Assembly (NCBI GenBank): GCA_018350325.1
Contig: JAEVLN010000003.1
Location: 207,985 to 271,984, forward strand
Origin: Globodera rostochiensis
Lineage: Eukaryota; Nematoda; Chromadorea; Rhabditida; Heteroderidae
DNA: 64,000 nt
Direction of reading: 5' to 3'
Numbering within the stretch: the stretch's first letter is position 1; each line of letters begins with the position of its first letter. A program made the position numbers and the translations under genes. Positions 10,106 through 22,712 of this stretch are shown in pieces. The notes below the pieces were generated by a model, which was not told the origin of the DNA, ran no database searches, and saw nothing but the letters and a program-made list of their open reading frames with translations.

Positions 10106-10847
10106 CAGGGTTCGCAGATCTGAGGTTTTAGCCTCATTTTGTGGCTTTTTGATAGTCCAATGAGGCTACATTTTTAAAATGAGGTTTAGCCTCATTTTGT
10201 GGCTTTTTTGAGTTTGATGAGGTTTTTTGAGGCTTTTTGAGAATTGCACTGTAAATAGAATGCAAAATTTCTATTAAATTTTGAATATTTGGCGTAATGT
10301 TTTTCCATTTTTTCTCTGTGTGTTTTATTTTTAATGAAAAAGCGTGTTCCGGTTTGAAATAATCGGGAATTTTTTTAATAAAAAACCTCATTTTCAATTT
10401 TTTTTAAAGCAAAAAAGCATCACATCTTCTGCAAATTTATTTGCAATCTCTTAACAAATCGAGTTAAAAATTCGAAAAATTTTCTCGGCGGCGCCTATCG
10501 GCACCGCCGACCGACCCCCCCCCCCCTCACTAAAAAAAAGTATTTGGGAAAACCGCGCGCAAAAAAAAACATGATTTTAGCAAAATGGACAGATGTCCGC
10601 AATTCATTGAAAGTTGAGACCGTAAAATCACTGGCCCAAATCAAAGTTAATTTCGATCATTCGTGCCCCGAGTTTTACCAAATGTTAATTTCAAACAAAA
10701 AATTGCGTACATCGATCATGGATAATCAAAAATATGGCATTTGAACATTTGATATTCACTATTTACCGGTTAAACAAAGGTTTTTAAAAAATGTGGCTTT
10801 TTTGCCTACCAAATGAGGCTTTTGAAAATTTTCATCTGCGAACCCTG
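10106..10847. mobile_element. hAT-like element with CAGGGTTCGCAGAT ends
   Basis: A perfect 14-bp terminal inverted repeat: CAGGGTTCGCAGAT at 10106-10119 and ATCTGCGAACCCTG at 10834-10847. Subterminal sequence repeats TTAGCCTCATTTTGTGGCTTTT twice on the left and carries matching ATGAGGCTTTT on the right. An open stretch at 10571-10744 on the plus strand (WTDVRNSLKVETVKSL ... FDHSCPEFYQMLISN) resembles the C-terminal dimerisation tail of hAT transposases and ends in TGA, so this may be a deleted former autonomous element. I do not see a convincing 8-bp target duplication. Confidence 0.65.
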
Positions 10848-11611
10848 GGCCTATTTTCACATCAAAACGACCTATTGTGCATTTCCTTATTTTGTTCTCA
10901 AGAGATGGTGAAAGTTTGAGAAGAATCGGCCAGAGGGAAAAAAAGTTTTCCAGAGCGAAGTGCGGGATGGTCAAAATAATTATTAAAAAAGATGAGAGAG
11001 AACGCCAAAAGAAGAGAACGGTTAGAGAAATAGAGGGAAAAGCGAGAGAGTGCACTGTCTACCTTAAACGGTAATAAAATGCAAAAATGACGAGCTGTGA
11101 CAAATGGATAATAAACATCAGTTTTCGATTTGTTTTCTATTTTGCTTTCATCATTTCAACTTGAAGTCCGATCGTCAAAATTTGATCATAATCAAAAAAA
11201 CGACATTTCATTCCCATCCCCGATACCTATACACGATCAGAGTCCGGATCCCTCCAAATGTTTTCAGTTTTAACTCGCACGTGGTGAGATGTATAAAATG
11301 TCGAACGCAAACAAGAAAATTATGGGAAAAAAAAATTCATTCAGACGTAAAATACAAGCAATTCGAACACTCGAACACGATTATTTTTTTTTTGAATTTT
11401 GCGTGTATAAAATGTTGGGTATATGAAGTGTATCGTATTTTGGGTTAGTATATGAAATGCCGCGTATGTGAGATGTTGCATCTATGAAATGTCAACGCCC
11501 CCTAAAAAGTAATCGGCTCCTAAAAACTAATGAACTTGCAATCTCAAATCCCAATTTCAACAAACTTAAAATTGCACGTTTAAGCACAAAATTTCATATT
11601 TCGTTTAAAAA

Positions 11612-12775
11612 ATGGCGTCTTTTCGTGGATTTTTGGTGCGGCGTGTCTTTAGCACTTCGGACGTTTGCATGAAGGCGGATCTGGTCACAAACGCTTACCT
11701 TAGCAAAATTCGGGAGGTTGTCGGCAAACAAAGGTTTTTTTGGCTTTTATTTTAGGACGGTGGAGGATAATTTTCAGAAGATTTTTTATTTTGTTTGATT
11801 TTTGATACAAAAAAACAATCCCTTACGAATTTTTCAATTGGTTTTCAGTGACCTTCTGGAGACTTCGCCGGAAATCAAAAAGCAGTTGGGGGAGCAGCTC
11901 AATCGTCTTGCCAATAAATTCAATTTGCCCGATGCTGACGCGGTGACGAAGCTGAACTTCCAATTCGAGGTTTTGAATTTTTGTTTTTGATGAAAAAATA
12001 ATGACCAAAATTAATTTTTTTCCATTTATGTGGCAACAGTTTTTGCATTACCGATCAAATTAATTTTGTTGATAAATTGAGTGTTTTGTCCAACCTTAGA
12101 GCGCAAACGTGGTGAGCTCTGTGGACGCATTGACTGAAACTGTCGACGAACAACTCAAGGCTCTCAAGGAGAGGTTGGCATTTTTGTTAGTCTAACCCAA
12201 AAAGGGTTTGCTTTGTTTGCATTAAAGAAAATCGAATTTTCTTGAAATATTTTCACTTTCATTCTCAAGTCGGGCCATCTACGAGGCGGAGCAGGCGGAC
12301 AAGAAACGTGCTGAACAGGAGCGACTTACGTCTATGTCAGGTTGAATGATTGGTTAAACGATGAAAAAATTTTGAAATTTTAATGGGATACACTAGGGGA
12401 ACGGACAATTCCCGGCAGGTAGTTTTTTTTTGGGAGTCGTCGTCAGACGCGTATTTCCGAGTGGGTTCGGTTAAATACCCGACCGGGTAGTTGCAATTTT
12501 CGGAAGAAAATTAAAAAAATTTTAAAAAGTCCGGATATTATTTTAATGCGTGTTCGACTCGGGTAATCCAGTTTGAACCCTAATTGCCAACTTGGGTAAA
12601 CCCTTTGAAACGAAAATGTTTGCACCCACCCCTCCGAAAATAACGAAAAAATAATGTGATGATTATTTGCGCTCTTTTGTCAGGGGATTCCGACTATGCC
12701 AACGACTTCTTCCCAATTCCGCCTCCCCACATCGAAGCACAGCAATTGGCCGCCGCCGCTTCCAAATCAACGTAA
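11612..12775 (+). CDS. atp-4: Probable mitochondrial ATP synthase coupling factor 6
   Basis: Five exons: 11612-11733, 11849-11969, 12100-12173, 12270-12340 and 12684-12775. They total 480 bases, 159 codons plus TAA, and every junction is GT-AG. The N-terminus MASFRGFLVRRVFSTS is a typical arginine-rich mitochondrial presequence. The mature part has a short VTNAYLSKIREV-like helix, then SPEIKKQLGEQLNRLANKFN and a VTKLNFQFE segment. That order, a conserved helix ending in KIRE then a KxLxEELxRLxxKF helix then an FxFE motif, matches animal F6, the peripheral-stalk subunit joining F1 to Fo, in its nematode form. The C-terminal part (EQADKKRAEQERL and a Pro/Ala-rich end) is longer than in vertebrate F6. 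Intron 4 carries an insertion-like block (about 12395-12610). The symbol follows the C. elegans name by inference. Confidence 0.6.
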
Positions 12776-13413
12776 GGATGAACAGAAGAAATACACACGC
12801 ATAGGAGCATTTTTTTGTCGATTTCTTGTACTGTAGGATTTCCGAATAAAGTTGTCTCGTTTGTTAGAGACTGTTGTCCAGTCAGCTGTCGATCCCAGTT
12901 AGTTCCGTACCGTTTAGTTCAAAAAGCGACCACCGATCAGTCGAGTGGGGGTCGGAATACGATTCAGCCATTAAAAATTTCGTTGGGCTTTCGCGCTTCG
13001 GCATTTTTGTTGGAGCGCCAATTTTACAATTTGTCATACCAAAGTCTAAGCAACGGCAGACCCGATTCTAGCAGGGGCAAATGCTAGTCTGCTCGTTCAG
13101 AGTTAATGACCAGATTCAAAATTGGATATGGTGGAGAGAGTGAAATTGGCATTTTTTTATTGTATATATTGTAACACCGCTTCGGCTTTGGAGAAGCATG
13201 CGCGATATATACAGAGCATTTTCCAAAAGTGTCCTGTCGGTCGAACAAAAAAAAAAAAATTTGTATCTGTATCCATTCAGTCATTCATCATCCAATTATG
13301 GTATAATAAAATTTGGTATAATCATCATCATTATAATCACCATCAATTAGTGGGTTCGGGCCTTTCATTACAGTAAATGTACGATGATAGTATAATATAT
13401 TTAGTCAACACGC
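12776..13413. other. Intergenic spacer between the convergent F6 and PAQR genes
   Basis: About 640 bases. Two overlapping open frames at 12815-13087 lack splice context, recognisable domain or initiation evidence. TAATAAAATTTGG near 13304 and AATAAA-like strings could serve as 3' processing signals for either gene. Nothing else is supported. Confidence 0.4.
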
Positions 13414-16400
13414 TTAAAGCTCGTTGTGCAAATGTGAGGATGCCGTGTTGCTGATCATTGGACAGGTGCCAGTCAACCGATTCATTGCCATCTGAAAATG
13501 GTAGATGAAAAAAAATTGCAAAAAAAAAACAAATTATTTTGTTTACGTCTCTTTTTTTTTGCGTTGTTGTGGTCTATTTTCTTTAAAAAATCATGAAAAT
13601 TCCAAAATTTTTTCCTCACGGCACCGTCCACCGGCAAAGCCAAAAAATTATAAATTAAAAAGCAAAGTATGCCCCTACCTCACTGATGCCATAATAATGT
13701 GTGAGCGCTGCACATACGACGCAAACATGGAACCTTTTTCAAAATAAACATTTTTAATTTTTTTCTCCCCATTCTTTTCCCCTGTAAAAAACGGCTGACT
13801 TACAATTGATGGGATTGGAAGAGCAAGTCACACTTTCCCGCTAAAAAAAACATTTTTTTTAATACAAATTAATTCGTGGTTGAACATTTTTCGCATCGGT
13901 TAGGGCCAAAGAATGTTTTCAAAATTTAAAATCCCAATTCCACCACAAAAAAACAAAAATCGGACACTTTGTTGGTGTCGTTGAGAAAAAAATTGGACCA
14001 AGAATGTTCTTCAACAAATTGATGGTGCATACGGAAAAAGCGTTCCGGTGTCCGTGTTGCGTACAACAACGCGCCAAACAGGTATATGAGAGCCATCGTG
14101 ATCAGCCAGTAGAAGGAGTTCTCGTCGATCAGTCGGCGCAACCCGTCGGTGTACACAAAGTGCAGTGTCGGAATGATTCCTGAAAATTCAGGGAAAAAAA
14201 ATCTTTGTTGTTGTTGTCCCAATTTTGACATTATTACCACCGGCCGGCCACTGGTATGTAAATTCCCCCCTTCTCAACGAAATAGAATTTTTTTTCCGAC
14301 AAAAAAAAAAAATTTAAAATTTGACCTTCTTCAATTTGCCACCGTGAATTTTTGAACATTTTAACACCCGGGGACCAATCGAGATCTCAAAACGACAAAA
14401 TTTTACCGAAATTCAAGAGTTTGTTTTCGTGATCTTTTAGTGCTCTCGAACGAGCCTCGAACAGTGAAATTTTTTTTCTTCGAGACTTTTGTAAAAGAAA
14501 TAGCTCATAAACGCCAAACAAATATGGGTTTCGGAGAAGTAGTCCATACTAAATTCCTAGCAATACGCCTCTCTCTACACATTATAGGAACCCAGAAAGG
14601 AAGCCATGTTCAAACAGTAGTAAATGATTTCAAAAATATGGGCTTTAAAAATCAAACAAAAAGGGACAATTCAAAAAAATAAGAAATCAAATTACACGCA
14701 CGCACCACTAAGCCCCATGAGGGAAAAAATGCCGGCTCGGAATGGCCGGTAGCGTTTGTCATTGAATTTGTCCCACAGCGAAACGATCACTGCGCCAAGG
14801 CCAAGCACGCCGATCATCTTGGGGAAAAAATGGTTTACCTATTATTTTATTTTTTTTATAAAAGCCCATTTTTTTTTGCAAAAAAAAATTTTTTTTTAAC
14901 GTACAGCAATATAAGTGACTTTAGGCTCACGCCGACAATAAAAGCCGTAGTAAATCCACGGGATAAACGACCCAACAATCAGCAACGAAATGCCCATGTA
15001 GTCAAGCCTGGAGAGAAGAACATTTTTTTGTAAATAAAATTTTTTCAAGCAGTTCAAGCAAAAAGCGTTGTGTTAAAAAAATAAAAATAAATCGAATCTG
15101 GGGCAAGCAGGCACCCACTGACCGGCTAAAAATGCGGACCACCGGCTTCGAATGGCAGGAAACAGTGTGGAAGGTGAATGACAGACCAAGACAGAGAATG
15201 GCACCGAGAAAGAAACTGGAGAACACCAACTTTTCCTGAATAAAAACAAAATTTCGTTTTTTAAAATATTTTTGGTATTTAAAAAAAAAGACGGGCAATG
15301 CCTGAAATTGGATGTGCGCGTTGGGCCGAGTGAGAAACCAGAGCGCCAGAAAGAAAAAGGCCAAACAACCTTAAATGGACTTCAGTCAGTCAGTTTTTTG
15401 ATTTTGTAAAAAAAAAAATTCAAAATCAAAAAAGTCATTGTAAATGAATGAGAGAATTAAATTCTGTTTATTTATTTATCGTATTGTACCAATAAGATGT
15501 GTCCAAATGTTGCCCGTTTCGGTGTGCAACGAAAGAATGCTAAATGGGCAAAACTAAATAATTGGAAAAACAATTTTCTCCCGTCGGGTGCTTTTTTTTG
15601 TGGAAGTTTAAGTCCAAACCCCAGAAAAAGTCACAAAAATTCGGAATCAAAATCACCAAAAAAAATCAACAAAAATTTTTTTGTGCCTTTTGAAGCAAAC
15701 AGCAAAGCTGGGCAAAGGAGGACGATGCCCGTCATGCAAAAATTCGTTGTCCTGTAACCAATCGGGCAGCGCGTGAAAATTCTGCACCGTCCATTGAATT
15801 TCCCAGGTCTAAACGAATAAGATGAAAATATTTACATAGTAATACGTGTGAACAGGTAGGGACAGTTTTTTTAAGAAAAAAATTCAAAACGACACAAAAA
15901 TTGGCAAAATATATTGTGGCGTGAAGACCGACCTGTTCGACCAGATGTTCGCCATCCTCAGTTCGGCATTGCTCCGTAATTTCGACCTGAACAAACAGCG
16001 ACCATTAAAATGTCATGGGGAATGGGGGGGGGGGGAGCGGGAAATCATTGTCACCGAAAAACCAAAATAAATATTTTCAAAAAATGTCCGGACTCGAAAT
16101 CAAATTGTGGACCTTCAGTTGCGCGTTGTCCTCCCCCCGTGCCTCGATGGGCCCCCCTTCGGCCTCCACCACTGGGTGCTCCTCGTCCTTGCGCTGCCAC
16201 ATGCTGTCCTGTTGCTGTCGACGATACACAACCTCCATGTGCCTTCCGGTGGTCTGAAAAATGGCAAAAAGCATATTTTTTCTTAAAAAAAAATTTTTTT
16301 TTTTCACAAAAAATAATGGCATTTTTTCCACAACCACTACACATAAAGATAAATTGCTGAAACTGACTTGGCCAACGTCCGCTTCGCCGAGTGCAGCACC

Positions 16401-17729
16401 AAGACTGCCGATGCTGGTCGTCTTGCGATGCGCGCACTGGTGAATGGACGGTGCACGGTTGCGTTGCGTGGACGCTGTCGCCACGTCGGTGTCACTTGCA
16501 TATCCTGACAATGAGCAACACTTTAAAAAAAATTTTTGAAAAAAATTCTTGACAAAAAACGACAAATTTTTTCAAAAAGGCGCCCGCCTATTGGTTTGGC
16601 TGGCTAATCCCCCAAAGTTTTGCACGTAATTTCCCACTCATTCAACAATTAAGCTCAATTTTCAGCAAGTGCCCTCCGGGGAAGTTGGGTTTAAGCAACA
16701 AAGGCTTGTTGAGAAAAGGAGAGAGTATTTAAAAAGCAAAAAATTGAAGAAAGGTTAACACAATGTCGTCTACAAATTTCAATTTGTCCCAGGAATTGAG
16801 TGTCAGACCGGGATTAGAAACAGGATCTGAGCGAAATCTCGGGTCGGGATCCCGTTACAAAATCTTGATTCCTGGTAGACTACAAATTCAGGATGAGTTT
16901 CCAAGTTGGTTATGCACTTTGCATTCCCAAATTTTAATCAAGAAAGTTACCGAAAAAATAAAATTAAAAAAAAAATTAGTTTAAAACCTCGCTCAGTTTG
17001 TTCGGCCTCCTTCTCGTCGGTCTCCTCGCGCCTGACCAGTCTGGACCGCCACACGTGCACTTCCAGCGGGTCTTCGTCCCCACCGGTCTTCGTTACTTTG
17101 ACCCGTGTCGACTCGTCCTGAAAAACAGGGGCATGCCAAATTGCACTTTCTGGTGATGATGATCCTCCACTAAACACAAACACTCACCAACACGCGATCA
17201 TTGGGATGGTCCTCCTTGCGCTGCTGTGAGTTGGTCAAAATTTGTCGCGCATCCTCCAACACTTCGTTGACATCGGCCGACACAAAGTCGGAGCCGGCCA
17301 CCCGAGCCGGCATTGATGCCGTTCTGCTCAACAAATCGCCGTTCATCATTTGTCCAATGTCCTGTTGTGACGAGTAAAAATGAAATTTGGTGGATCGATC
17401 ATATTATTTAGAAAAAAAAATTAGATAAATCCGGAACTTTTCTTGAGGTTTCCCGATCCCGGTCAAAACAACAAAACCGGGGCGCCCTCAAAAGCCGGAA
17501 TTTTTTGTCTCGGGAAAAAGTTGAAAATTCAACTCCATAGTTTGAAGCCGGTCAAAATGGTGACAAATTCGAACTCTACAGCCTTTGGAAAGCCTTAAAA
17601 ATGCCTTTTTAGTTAAAATTTATTCGAATATATTTTTTTCTTCTTTTTTATACCATATTTTCGGTGAAAATAAATATTTACCTCTTGACTATTATTAGAG
17701 TCCGGTTGCTGCGGGTTTTGATCGCCCAT
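13414..17729 (-). CDS. Adiponectin receptor-type PAQR membrane protein
   Basis: Sixteen exons (5' to 3'): 17729-17682, 17361-17188, 17117-16988, 16504-16368, 16253-16113, 15986-15933, 15808-15687, 15539-15490, 15369-15302, 15235-15123, 15007-14905, 14817-14706, 14179-14033, 13840-13804, 13733-13679, 13491-13414. They give 522 codons plus stop. A hydrophilic N-terminal half of about 230 residues precedes the PAQR core: WTVQNFHALPDWLQDNEFLH, then HTETGNIWTHL, then FTFHTVSCHS in TM2, GSFIPWIYY, ALLYATRTPERFF and FQSHQLFHV. The TM2 Ser/His and the HxxxH in the last helix are the PAQR metal ligands. In C. elegans, PAQR-1/2 govern membrane fluidity. Exons 7 and 9 end at GC donors (AAAAG/GCACAA, TTCAG/GCATTG). 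An in-frame ATG at 17798 could add 23 residues. C. elegans has several PAQR genes, so I give no symbol. Confidence 0.93.
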
Positions 17730-20490
17730 CTCAGCGTTGGTGGGTGAAGAAATATTATATAATAGGAATATATATATACTATGTGTGTGCGCGTACAAAA
17801 CAATATCTGTAACAATTAAAAAGTGAATGAATGCTGGTAAATTTTAGGTAACAGTAGTTAAGCTAGTGCGTGAACCCATATTTTTGAGAAAAATCAAATT
17901 TGTTTAAGTCGAAAAAAATTAATTTCTTGTCAAAAATGGGGGGGGGGACAGCACCAGCTCAACTATTATGTACCAAATTTTCTAACAGGTTTAGGCGTCC
18001 TGAAACCAGAATCGATGGAAATTGGATTTTTTTCTTTTCAGTTTTCGAAAAGAAAATTGGTAAAAAAGCAGCAATTCTCGAAAGATTTCGACGCAGCATT
18101 GTTCCTAACCGGCTAATAAGAGGGCTCTTCAAATGTTTGATGGCTAATTAAAATAAAAGAAATGCACATAATGTATATACCTATTTATTGTTTGTGTAAA
18201 ATGTTTGCGTTCGGCTGATTTTATATTACTTACAAATTAAGTATTCAAAAAAATCATTTCTTTTTTGGCTGCAATTTGGCTTTTTTTTGTTTACAACAAA
18301 AAGGAGGGGAGGTGCATTTTGTACATATGACACGTGAACACTTTTCATGGGCAGAATTTAAACGCTCTTAAAAGTGGGATGGTTGGCAAAAAAAGGTGCA
18401 TATGTCATTCACGAACATTCCCTCCTCTTTCTTTCGCCCATCCTTTTCTCGACGTACATAAAGTGAGTGAGTGAGTCGTTTGGGTTTTTTAAATTTATCT
18501 CAAAAATGAAAATGAACAAATTCCAAATTCACGACGAAAAGTAAAACGACGACGACGCATTCATTCATTGCCTGCCTATCAATCCAACAAAAAAGTTTAC
18601 TACAATTAAGGGAGTGGTGAGCGAGGGGATGGTGTTTGGGAGGTGGGGAAAATAAAATTCAAATTGTTTGTCAGTTTAATTTTTTTTAATTGAAAAAGTG
18701 GGCGGCAACTTCTCCTCCTCCCCAGCACATTCTTGGAAATTAAATTTCTTATTTTTATACATATATGTAGTTTACAAAGGAGTTATGTCGGTGGAGTTTG
18801 GTCAAAACCAGGCCTAAAAATTGACACAGAAAGTGGCGGATTTTTTGGATTGTTTATTTTTTATGAAAAAAATTCCATTTGAACGAATTGTTTGTAATAA
18901 TAAATCTTTGGCGTTCTGTCATAGGAAAAAGTAGTTCAAATTGAAATCGAGTTGCCGGACTTAGTATGTGAGAGGAGGAATACGGTATGTCGCTTTACGT
19001 AAATCAGTTCTCTAATTGATATTTAATTACAATTTTCTCTATTCCTTTTAAATGTTTGTTTAGCCTGAACGAATGAATGGTGGTGGTGGTTTTTTGGAGA
19101 ATTTTCCAACTTCCATAAATCAATTGACGACGACAGTGATTGAAAAAATATCTTTTTGAGATTGAATTTCATATTTGCCCAATTCAATGTGCATTTGACG
19201 ACGAAAATGAATGAATAGAAAGGTTCACGTTTTATTCACTTTGTTGCTATGGGGTGAGAGGAGGAGGGGGCCGTTGCAAATTGCAAAGTCCAAAAATCAT
19301 TTGTGAAAAGGGGTGGATTTAAAAAAACGCCATTCATTCATTCATAAATATGAAATCAGCAGGCGCCTATCAAGCAGTAAGAACACAATTTTCACGAGTC
19401 GAGAGCGGGGGGGGGGGGGGACGACAAGTGATGGATGGAGAGGGCGGTGGGCTGGCCGGCCGAAGACCAAAATGAAATTTTGGAGAAAAACCCCTGCAGC
19501 GCCAATTGAAATAAATTTTGGAGAAAAACCCCTGCGGCGCCAATTGGCGCGGCGCCGCTGGACCAAACAACTGCATTAGAAGGAATATTTGTTGAGAATT
19601 ATACTCAATTTTTTTGGAATCGAAAGCTTTTTGTTTGTTAGAAGGGTAATTTCAGAAAAATTCCCCCTCAATCGAATTCTCTGTAAATTGAGAGCCAACA
19701 GGAACTTAACCAGCAAAAAATATCGAATAGGGGTGAGAGAGTTTGTCCAATCGCAAAACTTTGCTTAACACAATGGCTTCAACTCTTCGGAAAGCATCCG
19801 AATGGCTTTTAGAATGTCACGACTTCGGTTACGATTGAATGCAAGTGTTATTGTGTGCCCTGCCGGTCTGGGGGTTCAGCCCGTACGCCAGAATTTTATT
19901 TAAAAAAATGGTCCATTGGAACATTTGGTGGTGGCCAGGCTGTCCAAATACATATTTATATGTACAAGGTCTAGAGTTGGGCTCATAGAGACATACATAT
20001 AATCCGATCACCAAACTCTTGCCCTGCGATCAAACACATTCGAGAATGGGGGTTTTTGTGGGAGGCTGGGAGGCGATTGTACATACCTACCTATTTGTTG
20101 TTTACGAACAAATTTTTGTTCAATTCAATCCGTGAAAAGCCCCAGCCGACGGACGACGACCGATAGAGATAATGTGTACACATATTGGGGGCCTTAAAAT
20201 GTTTATATGCAATTCATTGATGAGGACACGCGCCCCGCAGGCCGATTACACAAAGACGACGACGACGACGACACCTCTCTCTCTCTGTTGGGTGTTATTT
20301 TATCTTTTTTTTTTTGTTATCAAAGATTATTTGGGCGCGCAATTAACACAAAAATTAGGCGGCGTGAGGCCGCCGCAAGCGATAAAATTGGTGACAGAGT
20401 TTTGACAGCAAAGAGGCGAGAAAAATGTGACAAAAAAAAAAAAGGAATGTTTGTTTGTTGTGTCGAGAATTTCATGGGGATGAAAATGAT

Positions 20491-20683
20491 AGAGACCGGA
20501 ATTTTGAACAAATCCCGGGGATCTGGATCTTGGATTTCGGAAATGATTTGGATCAGGATTTACCAGAATTAAAAATCCTGTTTTCCAGGATCTCCTGATC
20601 ATGGTGCTTCGTCGAAAATACCAGGATTCCGGATCAGGAGCCCTGGAAAATCCTGGTCTGGTTCCAAGTCCTGTCCGATCTCT
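20491..20683. repeat. Foldback element with AGAGACCGGA ends
   Basis: AGAGACCGGA at 20491-20500 is matched by TCCGATCTCT at 20674-20683 (inverted, one mismatch). The interior is built of GGATC/CCTGGA words (TTTTCCAGGATCTCCTGATC, AATCCTGGTCTGG) that also pair with each other. The end sequence resembles CTAGAGACCGG at 2842-2852, so the two may be related. Confidence 0.5.
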
Positions 20684-21281
20684 AAAAATGATCATCAAAT
20701 GCTGCATCCTATTTAGTGAAGCATTTTGTGGTTTCTCGACTCTTTTCTTTCTCTCTTTTATGTACACGCATATTTGTGCCAAAAAGTCCGGCTTCCTGGG
20801 GACCCAAAATGTCCAGAAATCCGGATACATTTCTGGTGGGAGGGTGAAATTTTTTTGAAAAATAGGGTTAACCAATTCAAAAAAAGGCTGGGTCGGGATT
20901 CCAAATTTTCGCCATCAAACTGGAGTTTTATGGGGCGAGAAATGCGGGTATGATTTTTCGATCAAAACCCTGAAATTTTTGAGACGTTACCGATTCCGAG
21001 ACCAAAACCAAACCACGGATTTTTTGTTCTCGGAGAAATCCCGGTTCCCCGAGACTATGGGTCAATCCAAATTTGATGAATGGCGAGTGACGCAATTGTG
21101 TGACAATAAACACAAAAATAATTGGGAAAGGCGAGAGGGGAGGGGGGGGGGGGGGTAGGGGGGGAGTCGAAGCCACACCGCATAGTTTTGTGTGTTTAGT
21201 GTTGGGCTGAAAAGTAAATAAAGACGACCAACCTGCTGGTCTGCTCTGGGAAGGTTAAATAAATGATCAAATCATCACATG

Positions 21282-21337
21282 CCCCCCCCCCCCCCGGGGC
21301 CCCCCCCCCCACCCCCGGGGCCCCCCCCCCCCCCGGG
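21282..21337. repeat. C-rich block with CCCCGGGGCCCC palindromes
   Basis: Three C-runs of 12-14 separated by GGGG and by a lone A form about 55 bases of almost pure C/G. The opposite strand is a run of G-tracts able to form G-quadruplexes. It is flanked by CATGC and GTGTGATG. This may be a replication- or assembly-fragile site. Confidence 0.7.
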
Positions 21338-22533
21338 GGTGTGATGTTTGAGTGTGACAGTGGGCAAGCAGTGCGTGCGGAGTCAAGTGTAAGGAAGGCT
21401 GTCGGGTTCTGAAACTTGCTCGGTTAAACTAAAAATACCTAAACCAAAAATTTTTGGTTAAACAAAAACGGATCGGAGGGTGGCAAATGTGAAAAAAACG
21501 TCATTATTTGAAATTTGAGTACTTTTTAGCCAAATTAGGTCACCTAATCAACTTTCGCGCTAATTCTCTCGGACGCCTCCTGCGACCAGTGTTTAAAACT
21601 GGGACCGGAACCGGTTCCGGTATAGCATTCGGGCGAGAAATATAAGCCATTTGAACAAGCATAAAGCGTTTTTGTTTCGATAAAATGTAAATTTTGAGTG
21701 TACTTGGAATTCGTAAAATTGGCCCGCTATGTACTTGGAAATCAAGACGTTTGTACTTGGGAATTGTCTTTACCCGCCCTGGGCTATACATAAAATATTT
21801 TCACCCTTTTCAACACACAACGTCTTGGCCTTCATTGTGTTCTCTCTGACTCATTTTCCCAACGCAGCAAAATCTATGCCAAATTTTGTTTTTTCGCTGA
21901 CATTCTCCGTCTTATCTGCTCAAAATTCTCGTCCTTTTTCCCCCGCGGCGGCACAGCAATCGTTGCTTCTCTGGCCTTGACCCGTCTCTTCCTCTTCTGT
22001 GTGCCTCGCCGCTCTCTCACACCGTCCACAGCATTTCGTCTCTGAGATGACCCCGCAGGGGGTGGACACCAAAAGTGTCCCCTCCTCTGTTGCTGAACAA
22101 AACCACCCACCACACACCCGCAGCAAACAACACAAAAATTCACTCCTCCAAAATGCTTTCACTCACATTGGCAAGGCACAAAATTATGAGTGGAAAAAAG
22201 AAAATTTTGGAAATATAAGCCATTTTAAACAAAGAATACGCTTCCGGTCCGAAGCTCCCCCCCCCTCGCCTTCCCCTCGTCCGAAACGCACACAGCAAAA
22301 AAGTAAATCTGGAATGTCCCCACGCCCAAAAACAGTCCGAACTCGTTCGAATCCACCGCCCCCAGGCCAAAAACATTTTACCCTCGAGGGCAGGATCAGA
22401 ATTGCGATGAAATGGCCTGGTTCGGTGGGGGCCAACTCCGTCCAAACAAAAATGTGACACCTGAGCTTAGGCTTAGGCCTAGTCTATCACATACAAATTA
22501 GGGGTGGAGCAAGAGGATTTATTTAACGGTCGG

Positions 22534-22622
22534 GGTAAGTGATTAAAAACAATTATTTTATTTAAATAATTTATTTTAATAAAATATTGTTTAAAGCGAC
22601 CCTTTTTAGGCCTATTTTAACC
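22534..22622. repeat. Dispersed AT-rich repeat flanking the BTB pair (left copy)
   Basis: GTAAGTGATTAAAAACAATT followed by ATTTATTTTAATAAAATATT, GTTTAAAGCGACCC and TTTTTAGGCCTATTTT. Two further copies in the same orientation lie at about 27330-27426 and 27521-27606, beyond the other end of the BTB gene pair. The left copy lies about 90 bases upstream of the BTB-1 start codon. Confidence 0.7.
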
Positions 22623-22712
22623 TTTGGGCGGGGGGGGGGGGGGTATGACTGAACGCGCCAAAACAACGGACCCAATATTTGAATTAATTTTAGGGCATTT
22701 TTTAGCGACATA

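Larger units (their letters stand above)
17830..22700. other. Gene-free region upstream of PAQR and BTB-1
   Basis: About 4.9 kb without a supported gene. It contains G-runs (17938-17946, 19409-19421, 21137-21153), a duplicated 40-base block near 19478-19550 (TTTTGGAGAAAAACCCCTGC twice), a foldback element (20491-20683), a poly-C/G block (21282-21337), CACACCT-type GC-rich open frames around 21870-22460 that overlap on both strands, and an AT-rich repeat just before BTB-1 (22534-22620). The open frames have no recognisable domain. This is also where the PAQR promoter must lie, but I recognise no core element. Confidence 0.4.

Noticed and set aside
12815..13087. Two overlapping plus-strand frames after the F6 gene
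   Set aside because: They lie past the F6 stop, with no acceptor in phase and no domain. Composition is between exon and intron values.
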